Under the pieces are notes generated by a model. It was given only the letters and a program-made list of their open reading frames with translations. It made no database searches and was not told the DNA's origin. From contig JAYUGL010000092.1 in assembly GCA_043738385.1 (NCBI GenBank), positions 1 through 36,767 on the forward strand: a stretch of 36,767 nt of DNA, read 5' to 3'. The stretch's first letter is position 1; each line of letters begins with the position of its first letter. The DNA is from JANYCD01 sp043738385 (GTDB lineage Bacteria; Pseudomonadota; Gammaproteobacteria; Burkholderiales; Rhodocyclaceae). The translations under genes were made by a program, and so were the position numbers. Positions 8,526 through 16,961 of this stretch are shown here, one piece after another.

Positions 8526-9401
8526 ATGGGCGAGGTCGTCGTGCCTGAAAATAACCCATCTCCGTTAATAACGATCGGGATGCCGGTTTATAACGGTGAA
8601 GCCGTTATAAGGGCGGCCTTGGATTCCCTTCTCGGCCAGAGCTTTCGCGACTTTATCCTCATCATTTCCGACAACGCCTCAACCGATGGTACAGAGACGA
8701 TCTGTCGTGAGTACGTTATTCGAGATTCGCGAGTCCGCTATATTCGACAACAAAGAAATCTTGGAGCAGGACCCAACTTCAGTTTCGTCTTGCAAAACGC
8801 GCACACGGATTTCTTCATGTGGGCCGCCGCTGACGATGTTAGATCCCATGATTTTCTGGAGGGAAACCTGTCTTTTCTTCTTGATCATCAAGACTATGTT
8901 GGATCAACCTCACCAGTCAGGTTTCGTGGCGGTGATTTTAATCAAATCATGATGGGCGACGCCTCTCTTGACGTTGAAGATCAGTACGAGCGCGTTGCGC
9001 GGTTTTTCTCCGGGTGGCATGCCAACGGCCGTTTTTATTCTCTATTTAGGCGGGAAGCGATCATCAGTTGGAAATATTTGAATGACGGCTTCCTTGGCGC
9101 GGATTGGACATTGATGACACATTTGGCATCGAAGGGAAAGTTGAACCGGCTTTCAAAGGGCTGGGTTGAATTGGGAATCGATGGTTTTAGCAACACGACC
9201 GACATCTTTGCGCACTATCGGAAACGATGGATCGACTGGGCGTTGCCGTTCAATAGACTGGCACTCGATACGCTGGAACATATGTCGGGCGCACGTGCAG
9301 GCCAGAAGCTCAGGGTCTTGTGGAGTCTGTTGCGGCTGAATTCCAAGGCTTTTCGCGCGCAGTTCTACGCAGTATTGCGACGAAGGAGTGCTGCGGGTTG
9401 A
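8526..9401 (+). CDS. Family 2 glycosyltransferase
   Basis: The 291-residue protein has a GT-A fold. The N-terminal nucleotide-binding signature is ITIGMPVYNGEAVIRAALDS, followed by ISDNASTDGTE. The metal-binding acidic motif is AAADD at about residue 100. It would add one sugar to the growing lipid-linked repeat unit on the cytoplasmic side of the inner membrane. The ATG directly follows the wzx stop. Base composition here and in wzx seems somewhat lower in GC than the flanking apaH/secretion genes, as is common for exchanged O-antigen segments; this is a visual impression. Donor and linkage cannot be read from the sequence. Confidence 0.88.
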   Translation: MGEVVVPENNPSPLITIGMPVYNGEAVIRAALDSLLGQSFRDFILIISDNASTDGTETICREYVIRDSRVRYIRQQRNLGAGPNFSFVLQNAHTDFFMWAAADDVRSHDFLEGNLSFLLDHQDYVGSTSPVRFRGGDFNQIMMGDASLDVEDQYERVARFFSGWHANGRFYSLFRREAIISWKYLNDGFLGADWTLMTHLASKGKLNRLSKGWVELGIDGFSNTTDIFAHYRKRWIDWALPFNRLALDTLEHMSGARAGQKLRVLWSLLRLNSKAFRAQFYAVLRRRSAAG

Positions 9402-9438
9402 GTAAACGTGCCGCATTGAGCAGGGCGTCGTGGCCACC

Positions 9439-10548
9439 ATGAGAATAGCTTTCGACTATCAGATTTTTGGCCGGCAAGAGTACGGTGGAGTTTCGCGGTA
9501 TTTTTTTGAGCTGGCAAGACACCTCTCAATGTCACCGGAAAATCAGGTTGCGATCGCCGCCCCGGTCTACGTGAATGCATATATCAGGGATTGTCCTCAG
9601 AGCGTCAACCTAATCGGGAGGAGGGTTCCCCGGTGGCGAAATACTGGACGCGTCATCCGGGCGCTAAACTCAGTCCTTGTTGCCTCAGCCTGGAAGCATC
9701 TGCGTCCCGAAATCGTTCATGAAACCTATTATTCGTCGAAACGTTCCGGCCCCAGCTCGGCGGCGACCGTGCTCACGGTGTTCGACATGGTTCACGAAAA
9801 GTTTCCGATGAGTTCATCTGCTTTTGACACTTCAGCCCGGGAAAAGGCCGCTGCGGTCGCGCGTGTTGACCACATCGTCTGCATTTCGGAAAACACACGA
9901 AAGGATCTCATCGATATCCTAAATGTGGCGCCAGAGAAGACTTCCGTTGTATATCTCGGTGCCGAACTGTCGCAAGTTCAAGAAACTGCCGTGTCGGGCC
10001 CAAAACAAGCTTACCTGCTGTACGTCGGCCAACGCCACGGATACAAAAACTTCGCCACGCTATTGAAAGCCTATGGCGAGTCACGATGGCTGGCCAGAGA
10101 GTTTTCTCTGGTGTGCTTTGGTGGCGGGGGCTTCAGCCACGAAGAACTGCGGTTGGCCGATGCACTCAAGGTACCGCGCGCGCGCTTGGTGCATCGGTCA
10201 GGCGATGACGCAAAACTCGCTGAACTTTATGCAGGCGCTACCGCGTTTATCTACCCATCACTGTATGAGGGCTTCGGAATTCCGCCGCTGGAAGCGATGT
10301 CGATGGGTTGTCCTGTCGTCTGTAGCAATACGAGTTCGCTGCCGGAAGTTGTTGGCGACGCGGCCGAAACCTTTGATCCCCAAGATGTCGAGCAGATGAG
10401 GCTGGCAATCGAACATGTAGTGGGGTCCCCGACTTTCGCCGGGATACTTATCGAGCGCGGCCGGGAGCGGGCCAAGCGCTTCAGCTGGCAGAATTGTGCG
10501 GACCAAACACTGGCCGTCTATCACCAAACTTTGTCTCGCACACGGTAA
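9439..10548 (+). CDS. Family 4 glycosyltransferase
   Basis: The protein has 369 residues from the ATG at 9439 and starts MRIAFDYQIFGRQEYGGVSR, a typical GT4 opening with the glycine loop. A GTG three codons upstream (9430) is possible but less likely. The C-terminal GT-B half contains YVGQRHGYKNFATLLKAY and IYPSLYEGFGIPPLEAMSMG. The latter holds the EX7E retaining-transferase motif. It acts on the cytoplasmic face in repeat-unit assembly. It is followed after 14 bp by the Gmd-like gene, so a GDP-linked donor is plausible, but that is context only. Confidence 0.9.
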   Translation: MRIAFDYQIFGRQEYGGVSRYFFELARHLSMSPENQVAIAAPVYVNAYIRDCPQSVNLIGRRVPRWRNTGRVIRALNSVLVASAWKHLRPEIVHETYYSSKRSGPSSAATVLTVFDMVHEKFPMSSSAFDTSAREKAAAVARVDHIVCISENTRKDLIDILNVAPEKTSVVYLGAELSQVQETAVSGPKQAYLLYVGQRHGYKNFATLLKAYGESRWLAREFSLVCFGGGGFSHEELRLADALKVPRARLVHRSGDDAKLAELYAGATAFIYPSLYEGFGIPPLEAMSMGCPVVCSNTSSLPEVVGDAAETFDPQDVEQMRLAIEHVVGSPTFAGILIERGRERAKRFSWQNCADQTLAVYHQTLSRTR

Positions 10549-10562
10549 GGATAAGGAGCGAA

Positions 10563-11516
10563 ATGAAATCTGTGCTGATTTGTGGAGTGAGCGGGCAGGA
10601 CGGCGCCTATCTCGCCCGTTTGCTGCTGAAAAAGGGTTATCGGGTTTTTGGAACCTCCCGCGACGCCCAAATGTCATCCTTTCATAACCTTAAACGATTG
10701 AGTATTCACGGCGAGGTCGAAACCCTGTCCATGGCGCCCAACGATTTTCGTAGCGTACTGAGCGTGATGAGTCGTGTCGAGCCGCAGGAAGTGTACAACC
10801 TGTCGGGGCAAAGTTCGGTCGGTCTGTCTTTCGAGCAGCCGGTGGAGACAATGGAAAGCATTGCCATCGGGACATTGAACATCCTCGAGGTGATCCGGTT
10901 TCTTTCGCGCGATATTCGTTTTTACAACGCCGGGTCCTGTGAGTGTTTTGGCGACACTGCCGGAACGCCGGCAAAGGAAACCACCCTATTCGCGCCACGC
11001 AGTCCGTACGCGGTGGCAAAATCAGCGGCGCACTGGCAGGTCGCGAACTACAGGGAAGCGTACGGTCTGCGTGCCTGTACCGGAGTCTTGTCCAACCATG
11101 AGTCACCGCTGCGTCCGGGGCGGTTTGTGACCAAAAAAATCTGCGATGCAGCCAGAAGGATGGCTTCCGATCCCCGAGAAAAGCTTGTACTCGGAAATAC
11201 CAGGATTGTCCGCGATTGGGGGTGGGCGCCCGAGTATGTCGAAGCAATGTGGATGATGCTACAGGCGGACACTCCCGAGGATTTCGTCATCGCCACTGGC
11301 CGAAGTGTCAGCCTTGAGTTTTTTCTGGAACTCGCGTTCAAGGAGGCGGGTCTCGAATGGCGTGATCATGTGGAGATTCGTCGTGACTTGTTTCGACCCT
11401 CGGATATTCCAGACAGCCGAGCGGATGCGACGATGGCAGCGTCAAAACTGGGTTGGAAGGCGAAGCACGATGTTGGCGACGTGGTTCGTAAAATGATGTC
11501 AGAGTCGCTCGATTAA
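10563..11516 (+). CDS. GDP-mannose 4,6-dehydratase-like SDR (Gmd/Rmd family)
   Basis: The protein has 317 residues from the ATG at 10563, which is preceded by a strong RBS (aaggag). The N-terminal GVSGQDGAYLARLLLKKGY is the Gmd-type NADP-binding signature. SGQSSVGLSFEQP, the catalytic-region GSCECFGD with conserved Glu, the Tyr-X3-Lys in SPYAVAKSAA, and NHESPLRPGRFVTKKI all match the family. It is shorter than classical Gmd (about 345-370 residues) and reads SCE where S/T-S-E is usual. It may therefore be a 4,6-dehydratase supplying fcl and/or the aminotransferase, or a related 4-keto reductase (Rmd). The dehydratase reading is favoured because no other Gmd is visible. Confidence 0.85.
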   Translation: MKSVLICGVSGQDGAYLARLLLKKGYRVFGTSRDAQMSSFHNLKRLSIHGEVETLSMAPNDFRSVLSVMSRVEPQEVYNLSGQSSVGLSFEQPVETMESIAIGTLNILEVIRFLSRDIRFYNAGSCECFGDTAGTPAKETTLFAPRSPYAVAKSAAHWQVANYREAYGLRACTGVLSNHESPLRPGRFVTKKICDAARRMASDPREKLVLGNTRIVRDWGWAPEYVEAMWMMLQADTPEDFVIATGRSVSLEFFLELAFKEAGLEWRDHVEIRRDLFRPSDIPDSRADATMAASKLGWKAKHDVGDVVRKMMSESLD

Positions 11517-11602
11517 GCGGGCAAATTTCCCCGGCCGAGTCGGATGACGGGTTGCGACATCAAGATGCCGACTTGCCCCATTGCAAAATCATTGACCCAG
11601 AG

Positions 11603-12394
11603 ATGGCCAGCGCCCCGAAAATTTCAATCTTGACCGCCTCCTTCAACAGCGCCCCGGCCTTGGCTGAAATGGTTGCCCATGTCCGCGGCCTTGACTGTCA
11701 TGGCTTTGAATGGATCGTCGTCGATGGCGGTTCGACCGACGAAACCGAAGAAATTATCAGGGTGAGCCGGGACGTGATCAGCGTTGCCGTCAGCGAGCCC
11801 GACCGTGGCATTTATGATGCCTGGAACAAGGGCGTGGCGCTCGCCACTGGCGAGTGGATCCTGTTTCTCGGCACGGATGATCGGGTGGAAAACGCCTGGC
11901 TCGCGACGGTGGAGCAGACGGATTCATGCTGCGATCTGCTATACGGCGACCTGGCCGTCGTTGATTCAGCATCAGGACACACGCTCCAGACAAGACACAT
12001 GCTGCCGTGGGACAAGGAAGCGCAACGGCTACGCCGCTGGATGTCTCTGCCGCACACGGGCATGGCGCATCATCGACGACTGTTTGCCGAACGCAGGTTC
12101 GATGCCGATTTCGGGATCTTCGGCGACTGGGAATTTCTGCTGCGTAGTTCTCCATTGAGAGGTCAGTATTTCGCCGGCCGGATTCAGGCGCGCATGGCGC
12201 TGGGTGGTGTCAGTAACCGCCCGGAGAGAATTATCCAAGCCTACCGGGAGATGCGAATTGTCCAGCGTCGTTACGCGCTTCACCTGCCGATCACAGAATG
12301 GTTGCGATGGAACATGAAGCTGGCGCTGGCGCGGTGGCCAGCGCTTTATGCCATTTTTCAACGCGGGTATTGGCGCGGGCGACTTCGCGGATGA
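11603..12394 (+). CDS. Family 2 glycosyltransferase (first of a tandem pair)
   Basis: The ATG at 11603 gives 263 residues starting MASAPKISILTASFNSAPAL. An in-frame TTG at 11552 would add an unsupported leader. GT-A motifs are IVVDGGSTDETEEII, SEPDRGIYDAWNKGVALATG and the acidic LGTDD. The EPDxGIYDAxNKG block is typical of the WcaE/PslC-like GT2 subgroup. The next gene shares the same blocks, so the two look like paralogs. The C-terminus is basic with an amphipathic segment that may contact the membrane. An 86-bp gap separates it from the Gmd-like gene. Confidence 0.88.
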   Translation: MASAPKISILTASFNSAPALAEMVAHVRGLDCHGFEWIVVDGGSTDETEEIIRVSRDVISVAVSEPDRGIYDAWNKGVALATGEWILFLGTDDRVENAWLATVEQTDSCCDLLYGDLAVVDSASGHTLQTRHMLPWDKEAQRLRRWMSLPHTGMAHHRRLFAERRFDADFGIFGDWEFLLRSSPLRGQYFAGRIQARMALGGVSNRPERIIQAYREMRIVQRRYALHLPITEWLRWNMKLALARWPALYAIFQRGYWRGRLRG

Positions 12395-12401
12395 CCGGGC
12401 C

Positions 12402-13169
12402 ATGCATAAAACTACACTAAAGATTTCGGTGATCACCGTTTGCTTTAATAGCGCCGCGACCATCAAGGACACCCTACAGTCAGTTGCAGCCCAGACGCAC
12501 CCCGACATCGAACATATCGTGATTGATGGCAGTTCCACCGATGGCACGATGGAAATCGTTAACAGCAACCGCCAGCGTCTGGCGCATGTCGTCTCGGAGC
12601 CGGATGGCGGCATCTATGATGCGATGAACAAGGGGCTTGCCCTTGCTAGTGGCGATATCATCGGCTTCCTGAACGCAGATGACTTCTATGCCATGCCGAA
12701 CGCTCTGGAACTTGTCGCCGCCCCGTTTTCGGACCCCGGTGTTGACGCCGTGTATGCCGATCTTGTCTATGTCGATGCGGTCGACACCAATCGGGTTGTG
12801 CGCTACTGGAAATCGCGGGACTATCGCCCGGGACTCTTTGTCAGCGGCTGGATGCCGGCCCACCCGACGTTTTTCGTGCGCCGCGGGATTTATAAAAGAC
12901 TTGGCGGATTCGATCCAGAGTTTCAGCGCCAGGCCGATTTCGAGTTGACCATGCGCTTTCTGGAAGTCCACCGCATTCGCCCGGTTTACCTGCCGACAAT
13001 CCTGGTAAAAATGCGCGTTGGCGGTGCGTCCAACAACAGCATTGTCAATATCATCAAGGGAAACATTGAGGCCTATCGAGCCTGCAAGAAAAACCGCCTG
13101 CCGGTAACATGGCTCTTCATCGTGAAGAAGCTGCTTTCACGTGTCCCGCAGTTTTTTACCAAACCCTAA
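12402..13169 (+). CDS. Family 2 glycosyltransferase (second of a tandem pair)
   Basis: The protein has 255 residues from the ATG at 12402, 7 bp after the preceding stop. The frame is open further upstream, but that would overlap the previous gene. Motifs are ISVITVCFNSAATIKDTLQS, HIVIDGSSTDGT, SEPDGGIYDAMNKGLALASG, the metal-binding FLNADD, and a QADFELTMRF acceptor-side motif. It is closely similar in layout to the gene upstream. It would add another residue to the lipid-linked oligosaccharide. The sugar specificity is unknown. Confidence 0.89.
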   Translation: MHKTTLKISVITVCFNSAATIKDTLQSVAAQTHPDIEHIVIDGSSTDGTMEIVNSNRQRLAHVVSEPDGGIYDAMNKGLALASGDIIGFLNADDFYAMPNALELVAAPFSDPGVDAVYADLVYVDAVDTNRVVRYWKSRDYRPGLFVSGWMPAHPTFFVRRGIYKRLGGFDPEFQRQADFELTMRFLEVHRIRPVYLPTILVKMRVGGASNNSIVNIIKGNIEAYRACKKNRLPVTWLFIVKKLLSRVPQFFTKP

Positions 13170-13197
13170 CGAAGCCCGATTTTGATGTTTGAACATA

Positions 13198-14172
13198 ATG
13201 CCGGATAGCTATTACCTGCCGGCGCTCGCATTCCTGCTCACCGCAGCAAGTCTCACTGCCATGCTGGCGTCGGGTCTCGCCGCGCATGTCGCGCAGGACC
13301 AGCCCAACCACCGCTCGCTGCACACACAGCCGGTGCCGCGCATCGGTGGGTTCATCATGGTGCCGGTGATTTTGGCGACCTGGCTGCTGCTACCATCAAC
13401 ACAGGTGCTAAAGGTGGCGGCGTTAAGCGCGGGGATGCTGTGCCTCATCTCCTATTGTGATGACCGCCTCGGTTTGCCGGTAGGGCTGCGCCTCGGTTCC
13501 CATCTTGTCGCCGCGATCGCTTTCGTTCTTGTCGTGGCGCTTCCACCCCTCGTTGCACTGGTAGCGGTTTTTGTAATCGTCTGGTGCACCAACCTTTACA
13601 ACTTCATGGATGGCGCCGATGGTCTGGCGGGCGGCATGGCATTGATCGGCTTCTCCTGTCTTGCCGTCGCCGCGATCGATGGTGCGCCAAATCTGGCGCT
13701 GGCGTGCGCCTGCATTGCAGCTGCCGCCGCAGGTTTTCTGTTGTTCAACTTCAATCCGGCCCGGGTCTTCCTGGGTGATGCAGGTTCCGTTCCGCTCGGT
13801 TTTCTTGTTGGCGCCATTGGCATCATCGGCTGGCGTGCAGGGCTGTGGGCGGCGTGGTTTCCACTGCTGGTGTTTGCGCCCTTCACCGTTGATGCAAGCT
13901 TTACACTGTTCCGCCGAATGCTGAAGCGAGAGCGAATATGGGAGGCTCACCACGATCATTACTATCAGCGGCTGGTGCGGATGGGCTGGTCACATCGGCG
14001 TCTGGCGCTGGCGGAATATGCGCTGATGTTGACTGTTGCGATTATCGCGCTGGCCCTGCGCCGTGCTGCTCCGAGTGCGCAGTTGGCCGGCTTGCTAATT
14101 CTCGCAGCCAGCCTGGCTTCGCTGATGCTCGTGATTGACCGCCGCTGGACGCGGTATCAGAGGACGCGATGA
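13198..14172 (+). CDS. Undecaprenyl-phosphate sugar-1-phosphate transferase (WecA/WbpL/TagO-type, GT4 membrane family)
   Basis: This is a polytopic inner-membrane protein of 324 residues from the ATG at 13198. A TTG at 13189 would add three residues. It initiates the glycan by transferring a HexNAc- or deoxyHexNAc-1-phosphate to undecaprenyl phosphate. Diagnostic blocks are PVPRIGGF, the Asp-rich cytoplasmic loop NLYNFMDGADGLAGG, NPARVFLGDAGSVPLGF, and the His-rich AHHDHYYQRLVRMGWSH. The last is more like WbpL/WecA than MraY. The stop overlaps the WbpM-like gene (ATGA). That pairing is classical: WbpM supplies UDP-4-keto-6-deoxy-GlcNAc for QuiNAc or FucNAc, and WbpL starts the chain with it. 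Confidence 0.93.
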   Translation: MPDSYYLPALAFLLTAASLTAMLASGLAAHVAQDQPNHRSLHTQPVPRIGGFIMVPVILATWLLLPSTQVLKVAALSAGMLCLISYCDDRLGLPVGLRLGSHLVAAIAFVLVVALPPLVALVAVFVIVWCTNLYNFMDGADGLAGGMALIGFSCLAVAAIDGAPNLALACACIAAAAAGFLLFNFNPARVFLGDAGSVPLGFLVGAIGIIGWRAGLWAAWFPLLVFAPFTVDASFTLFRRMLKRERIWEAHHDHYYQRLVRMGWSHRRLALAEYALMLTVAIIALALRRAAPSAQLAGLLILAASLASLMLVIDRRWTRYQRTR

Positions 14173-15995
14173 TTTACCGCAGTGTGCTGGTGTTTCTGCA
14201 TGACCTGGCTGCCGCCACGGTGGCCTGGCTCGTCGCCTACTGGCTGCGTTTCAACTTCGACATTCCGCCGGACTTTATGGCCGCCATGTGGTCGGCATTG
14301 CCGGCCGTCCTGGTGGTTCAAGGCGCGTGTTTCTACGCGTTCGGCCTCTATCGCGGCCTCTGGCGTTTCGCCAGTGTGCCCGATCTCAAGCGCATCCTCA
14401 TGGCATGTGGCGTTGCGGCGCTGGCAACACCCGCTGCACTGCTCATGCTCCAGAAAGGGCACTTTGTTCCGCGTTCGGTGTTGGTGCTGGAACCGCTGTT
14501 GCTGGTGGTCATCATGGGCGGCGTTCGTTTCGGCTACCGCGCATGGAAGGACGGCCATTTGTTTTCCGGCCGCGCCGACGTGGGTGAACCGGTGCTTGTT
14601 ATTGGCGCCGGAGACGCGGCGGCCACACTGCTGCGGGAACTGGCGCGGAGTCAAGACTGGCGGGTGGTTGGCTTGCTCGACGACGATGCGGCGATGCAGG
14701 GTCGCCAGTTGAATGGCGTGCCCATCCTCGGCGCGGTAAAGGGCATTGCCGAACAGGCCCGCAAAGCGGAGATACGTCACGCCATCATCGCCATGCCGGC
14801 GGCTTCGGCGGCGCAGCGCCGTCACGCCGCCGAGCTGGCCGCCGCCGCCGGCCTGACCGTGCTGACTGTGCCGGGGCTCGACGATCTGCTCTCGGGCCGC
14901 GTTTCGATTTCAAGCATTCGCAAGGTCGAGCTGGAAGATTTGCTCGGCCGGGAGCAAGTGCAGCTCGACGACGCCGGCTTGCACAGATTGTTGACCGCCA
15001 AGGTGGTGCTGGTCACCGGCGCTGGCGGTTCCATCGGCGCCGAATTGTGTCGCCAGATCGCCCGCTTTGAGCCGGCCAGTCTAGTGTTCTACGAGTTGTC
15101 CGAGTTTGCCCTCTACACCATTGAACAGGAGTTTTCCGCCCACTTCCCCGCATTGTCCATCCGCTGCATTGTTGGCGACGTCAAGGATGAAACCCGGCTA
15201 GCCCACGTGTTTGCAAAGGTTCGGCCACAGGTGGTGTTCCATGCCGCCGCCTACAAGCACGTACCGCTGATGGAGCAGGAAAACGCATGGGAGGCGGTGC
15301 GCAACAATGTACTCGGCACCGAGCGCGTGGCGCGTGCGGCACTGGCCCATGGCGTCGCCAAGTTTGTGCTGGTATCGACCGACAAGGCCGTCAATCCTGC
15401 CAACGTGATGGGTGCCAGCAAGCGGCTCGCCGAGCAGGTGTGTCAGGCGTTGCAAAACACCGGCGGACACGGCACCCGCTTCGTCATGGTGCGCTTCGGC
15501 AATGTGCTGGGTTCCAGCGGCAGCGTGATTCCCAAGTTCCGCGAACAGATCGCCCACGGCGGGCCGGTGACCGTGACGCACCCCGATATCATCCGTTACT
15601 TCATGCTGATTCCCGAAGCCGCGCAACTGGTGTTGCAGGCCGGTTTGATGGCGCAGGGCGGTGAAATCTTCGTGCTCGACATGGGCGAGCCGATCAAGAT
15701 CGCCGACCTCGCGCGCGACATGATCCGCCTCTCCGGCTTCAGCGAAGACGATATCAAAATCGCGTTCACCGGGCTGCGTCCGGGCGAAAAGTTGTACGAA
15801 GAATTGCTTGCCGACAGCGAAACAACGCGGCCCACGCCCCATCCAAAACTGCGCGTCGCCAAGGCTGAAGGCGCGCCGGACGGCGCATGGCTGAAGGATC
15901 TGGGCGAATGGTTGAACCAGTCTCAGCGCAGCGAAGCCGAGGTAAAGGCAGCTCTTCAGCAGTGGGTTTCCGAATATCGGCCCGCCGATCATTGA
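14169..15995 (+). CDS. wbpM: Membrane-bound UDP-GlcNAc 4,6-dehydratase of the WbpM/CapD type
   Basis: The 608-residue length is normal for WbpM. The N-terminus has four hydrophobic segments (roughly residues 5-115). A first Rossmann module starts at about 138 (PVLVIGAGDAAATLLRE). The catalytic SDR domain starts at about 278 (VLVTGAGGSIGAELCRQIAR). The Tyr of the usual YxxxK is Met in STDKAVNPANVMGASKR, as in the WbpM/FlaA1 subfamily, so this is not a defect. It produces UDP-4-keto-6-deoxy sugars, the precursors of QuiNAc, FucNAc or bacillosamine-type residues. No reductase partner is visible nearby. apaH follows after 6 bp. Confidence 0.94.
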   Translation: MIYRSVLVFLHDLAAATVAWLVAYWLRFNFDIPPDFMAAMWSALPAVLVVQGACFYAFGLYRGLWRFASVPDLKRILMACGVAALATPAALLMLQKGHFVPRSVLVLEPLLLVVIMGGVRFGYRAWKDGHLFSGRADVGEPVLVIGAGDAAATLLRELARSQDWRVVGLLDDDAAMQGRQLNGVPILGAVKGIAEQARKAEIRHAIIAMPAASAAQRRHAAELAAAAGLTVLTVPGLDDLLSGRVSISSIRKVELEDLLGREQVQLDDAGLHRLLTAKVVLVTGAGGSIGAELCRQIARFEPASLVFYELSEFALYTIEQEFSAHFPALSIRCIVGDVKDETRLAHVFAKVRPQVVFHAAAYKHVPLMEQENAWEAVRNNVLGTERVARAALAHGVAKFVLVSTDKAVNPANVMGASKRLAEQVCQALQNTGGHGTRFVMVRFGNVLGSSGSVIPKFREQIAHGGPVTVTHPDIIRYFMLIPEAAQLVLQAGLMAQGGEIFVLDMGEPIKIADLARDMIRLSGFSEDDIKIAFTGLRPGEKLYEELLADSETTRPTPHPKLRVAKAEGAPDGAWLKDLGEWLNQSQRSEAEVKAALQQWVSEYRPADH

Positions 15996-16001
15996 GACGC
16001 G

Positions 16002-16805
16002 ATGGCGACTTATGCAATAGGCGATGTTCAGGGTTGCTATAACGAACTGCGAATGCTGCTGGACGACCTGAACTTCGATCCTGCACGGGACAGAATCTGG
16101 TTCGTCGGCGATCTGGTCAATCGCGGTCCGCAATCGCTGGAAGTGCTGCGATTCGTGAAAGGTCTGGGTGATCGTGCGGTGACGGTGCTCGGCAATCACG
16201 ATTTGCATCTCGTCATGCAAGCCGAAGGCTACGGCAGGTGCAATGCGGAAGACACACTGGGGCCGGTGTTGAATGCACCGGATCGCGATGAACTGATCAC
16301 ATGGTTGCGTCAGCAGCCGCTCTTGCATGTCGAAGGCGAATTCGCCATGGTGCATGCGGGGCTGCTGCCACAATGGACGGTTGCAGAGGCCGCAACGCTG
16401 TCGGCAGAGGTGTGCACCGCATTGACTTCGGAAAACTATCGCGGCTTCCTTGCCCACATGTGGGGCGGTACACCGGCAAGTTGGCGCGACGAGCTCAGCG
16501 GCTGGGATCGTCTGCGCGTGATCGTCAATGCCATGACGCGCATGCGCTTCTGCTCACACGACGGCATCATGGAATTCCGTCACAAGGGTCTCCCGGAATA
16601 CGCGCCGGCTGGCTTCTTGCCCTGGTTCGCCATCCCAAATCGCGCCAGTGCCGACCACACTTTGATCTGCGGTCACTGGTCGGCGTTAGGGCTGAAGCTT
16701 GAAACGAACCTGCTGGCGCTGGACACCGGCTGCTTGTGGGGTGGCGCACTAACGGCAGTATGCCTCGAGGATCGCCGAGTAGTTCAGCAACCATGCATGC
16801 GCTAA
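16002..16805 (+). CDS. apaH: Symmetrical bis(5'-nucleosyl)-tetraphosphatase
   Basis: This cytosolic metallophosphatase splits Ap4A into two ADP and also removes Np4 caps from RNA in enterobacteria. The 267-residue protein has all the metal-ligand motifs in order: GDVQGCYNEL (residues 7-16), GDLVNRGPQS, VLGNHDLH, MVHAGLLPQW and CGHWSALGL. It is a housekeeping gene lying 6 bp after the WbpM gene on the same strand. It marks the edge between the polysaccharide locus and the secretion locus. Nothing unusual is seen in the protein. Confidence 0.96.
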   Translation: MATYAIGDVQGCYNELRMLLDDLNFDPARDRIWFVGDLVNRGPQSLEVLRFVKGLGDRAVTVLGNHDLHLVMQAEGYGRCNAEDTLGPVLNAPDRDELITWLRQQPLLHVEGEFAMVHAGLLPQWTVAEAATLSAEVCTALTSENYRGFLAHMWGGTPASWRDELSGWDRLRVIVNAMTRMRFCSHDGIMEFRHKGLPEYAPAGFLPWFAIPNRASADHTLICGHWSALGLKLETNLLALDTGCLWGGALTAVCLEDRRVVQQPCMR

Positions 16806-16869
16806 GCGGGACTTTGCCGCCTGGATGAAAGGGCCGCAAAAAGGAGTAGCTCGCATACAACCGATTCCA

Positions 16870-16934
16870 CTTTGAAAACTGGATATTTGATACCATTCAA
16901 AGCTGGCCCAAAAACAATAACGCTGCTTTTGGGC
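16870..16934. promoter_or_regulatory. Two consecutive inverted repeats upstream of the secretion operon
   Basis: The 156-bp apaH to gspC-like gap contains two adjacent perfect inverted repeats. The first has arms CTTTGAA (16870-16876) and TTCAAAG (16896-16902). The second has arms GCCCAAAA (16906-16913) and TTTTGGGC (16927-16934), separated by 13 nt. No T-tract follows, so an intrinsic terminator is not well supported. They lie 28 bp or more before the proposed start at 16962, so an operator or 5'-UTR structure is possible. The presence of the repeats is certain. Their function is not known. Confidence 0.5.
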
Positions 16935-16961
16935 GTTGATTGCCCCTCAACTGAGAGTTTG

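Noticed and set aside
15361..15440. Loss of the catalytic Tyr in the WbpM-like protein
   Set aside because: Met in place of Tyr in this motif is normal for the WbpM/FlaA1 subfamily and is not a defect.
15198..16457. A 419-codon open frame on the - strand spanning the wbpM and apaH genes
   Set aside because: It crosses two clear genes on the other strand, shows no domain and is rich in His, Gln and Arg, as expected of an antisense shadow.
16906..16934. GCCCAAAA/TTTTGGGC hairpin as an intrinsic terminator for apaH
   Set aside because: The arm is AT-rich at the loop side and no run of T follows, so it is recorded as a possible regulatory repeat instead.
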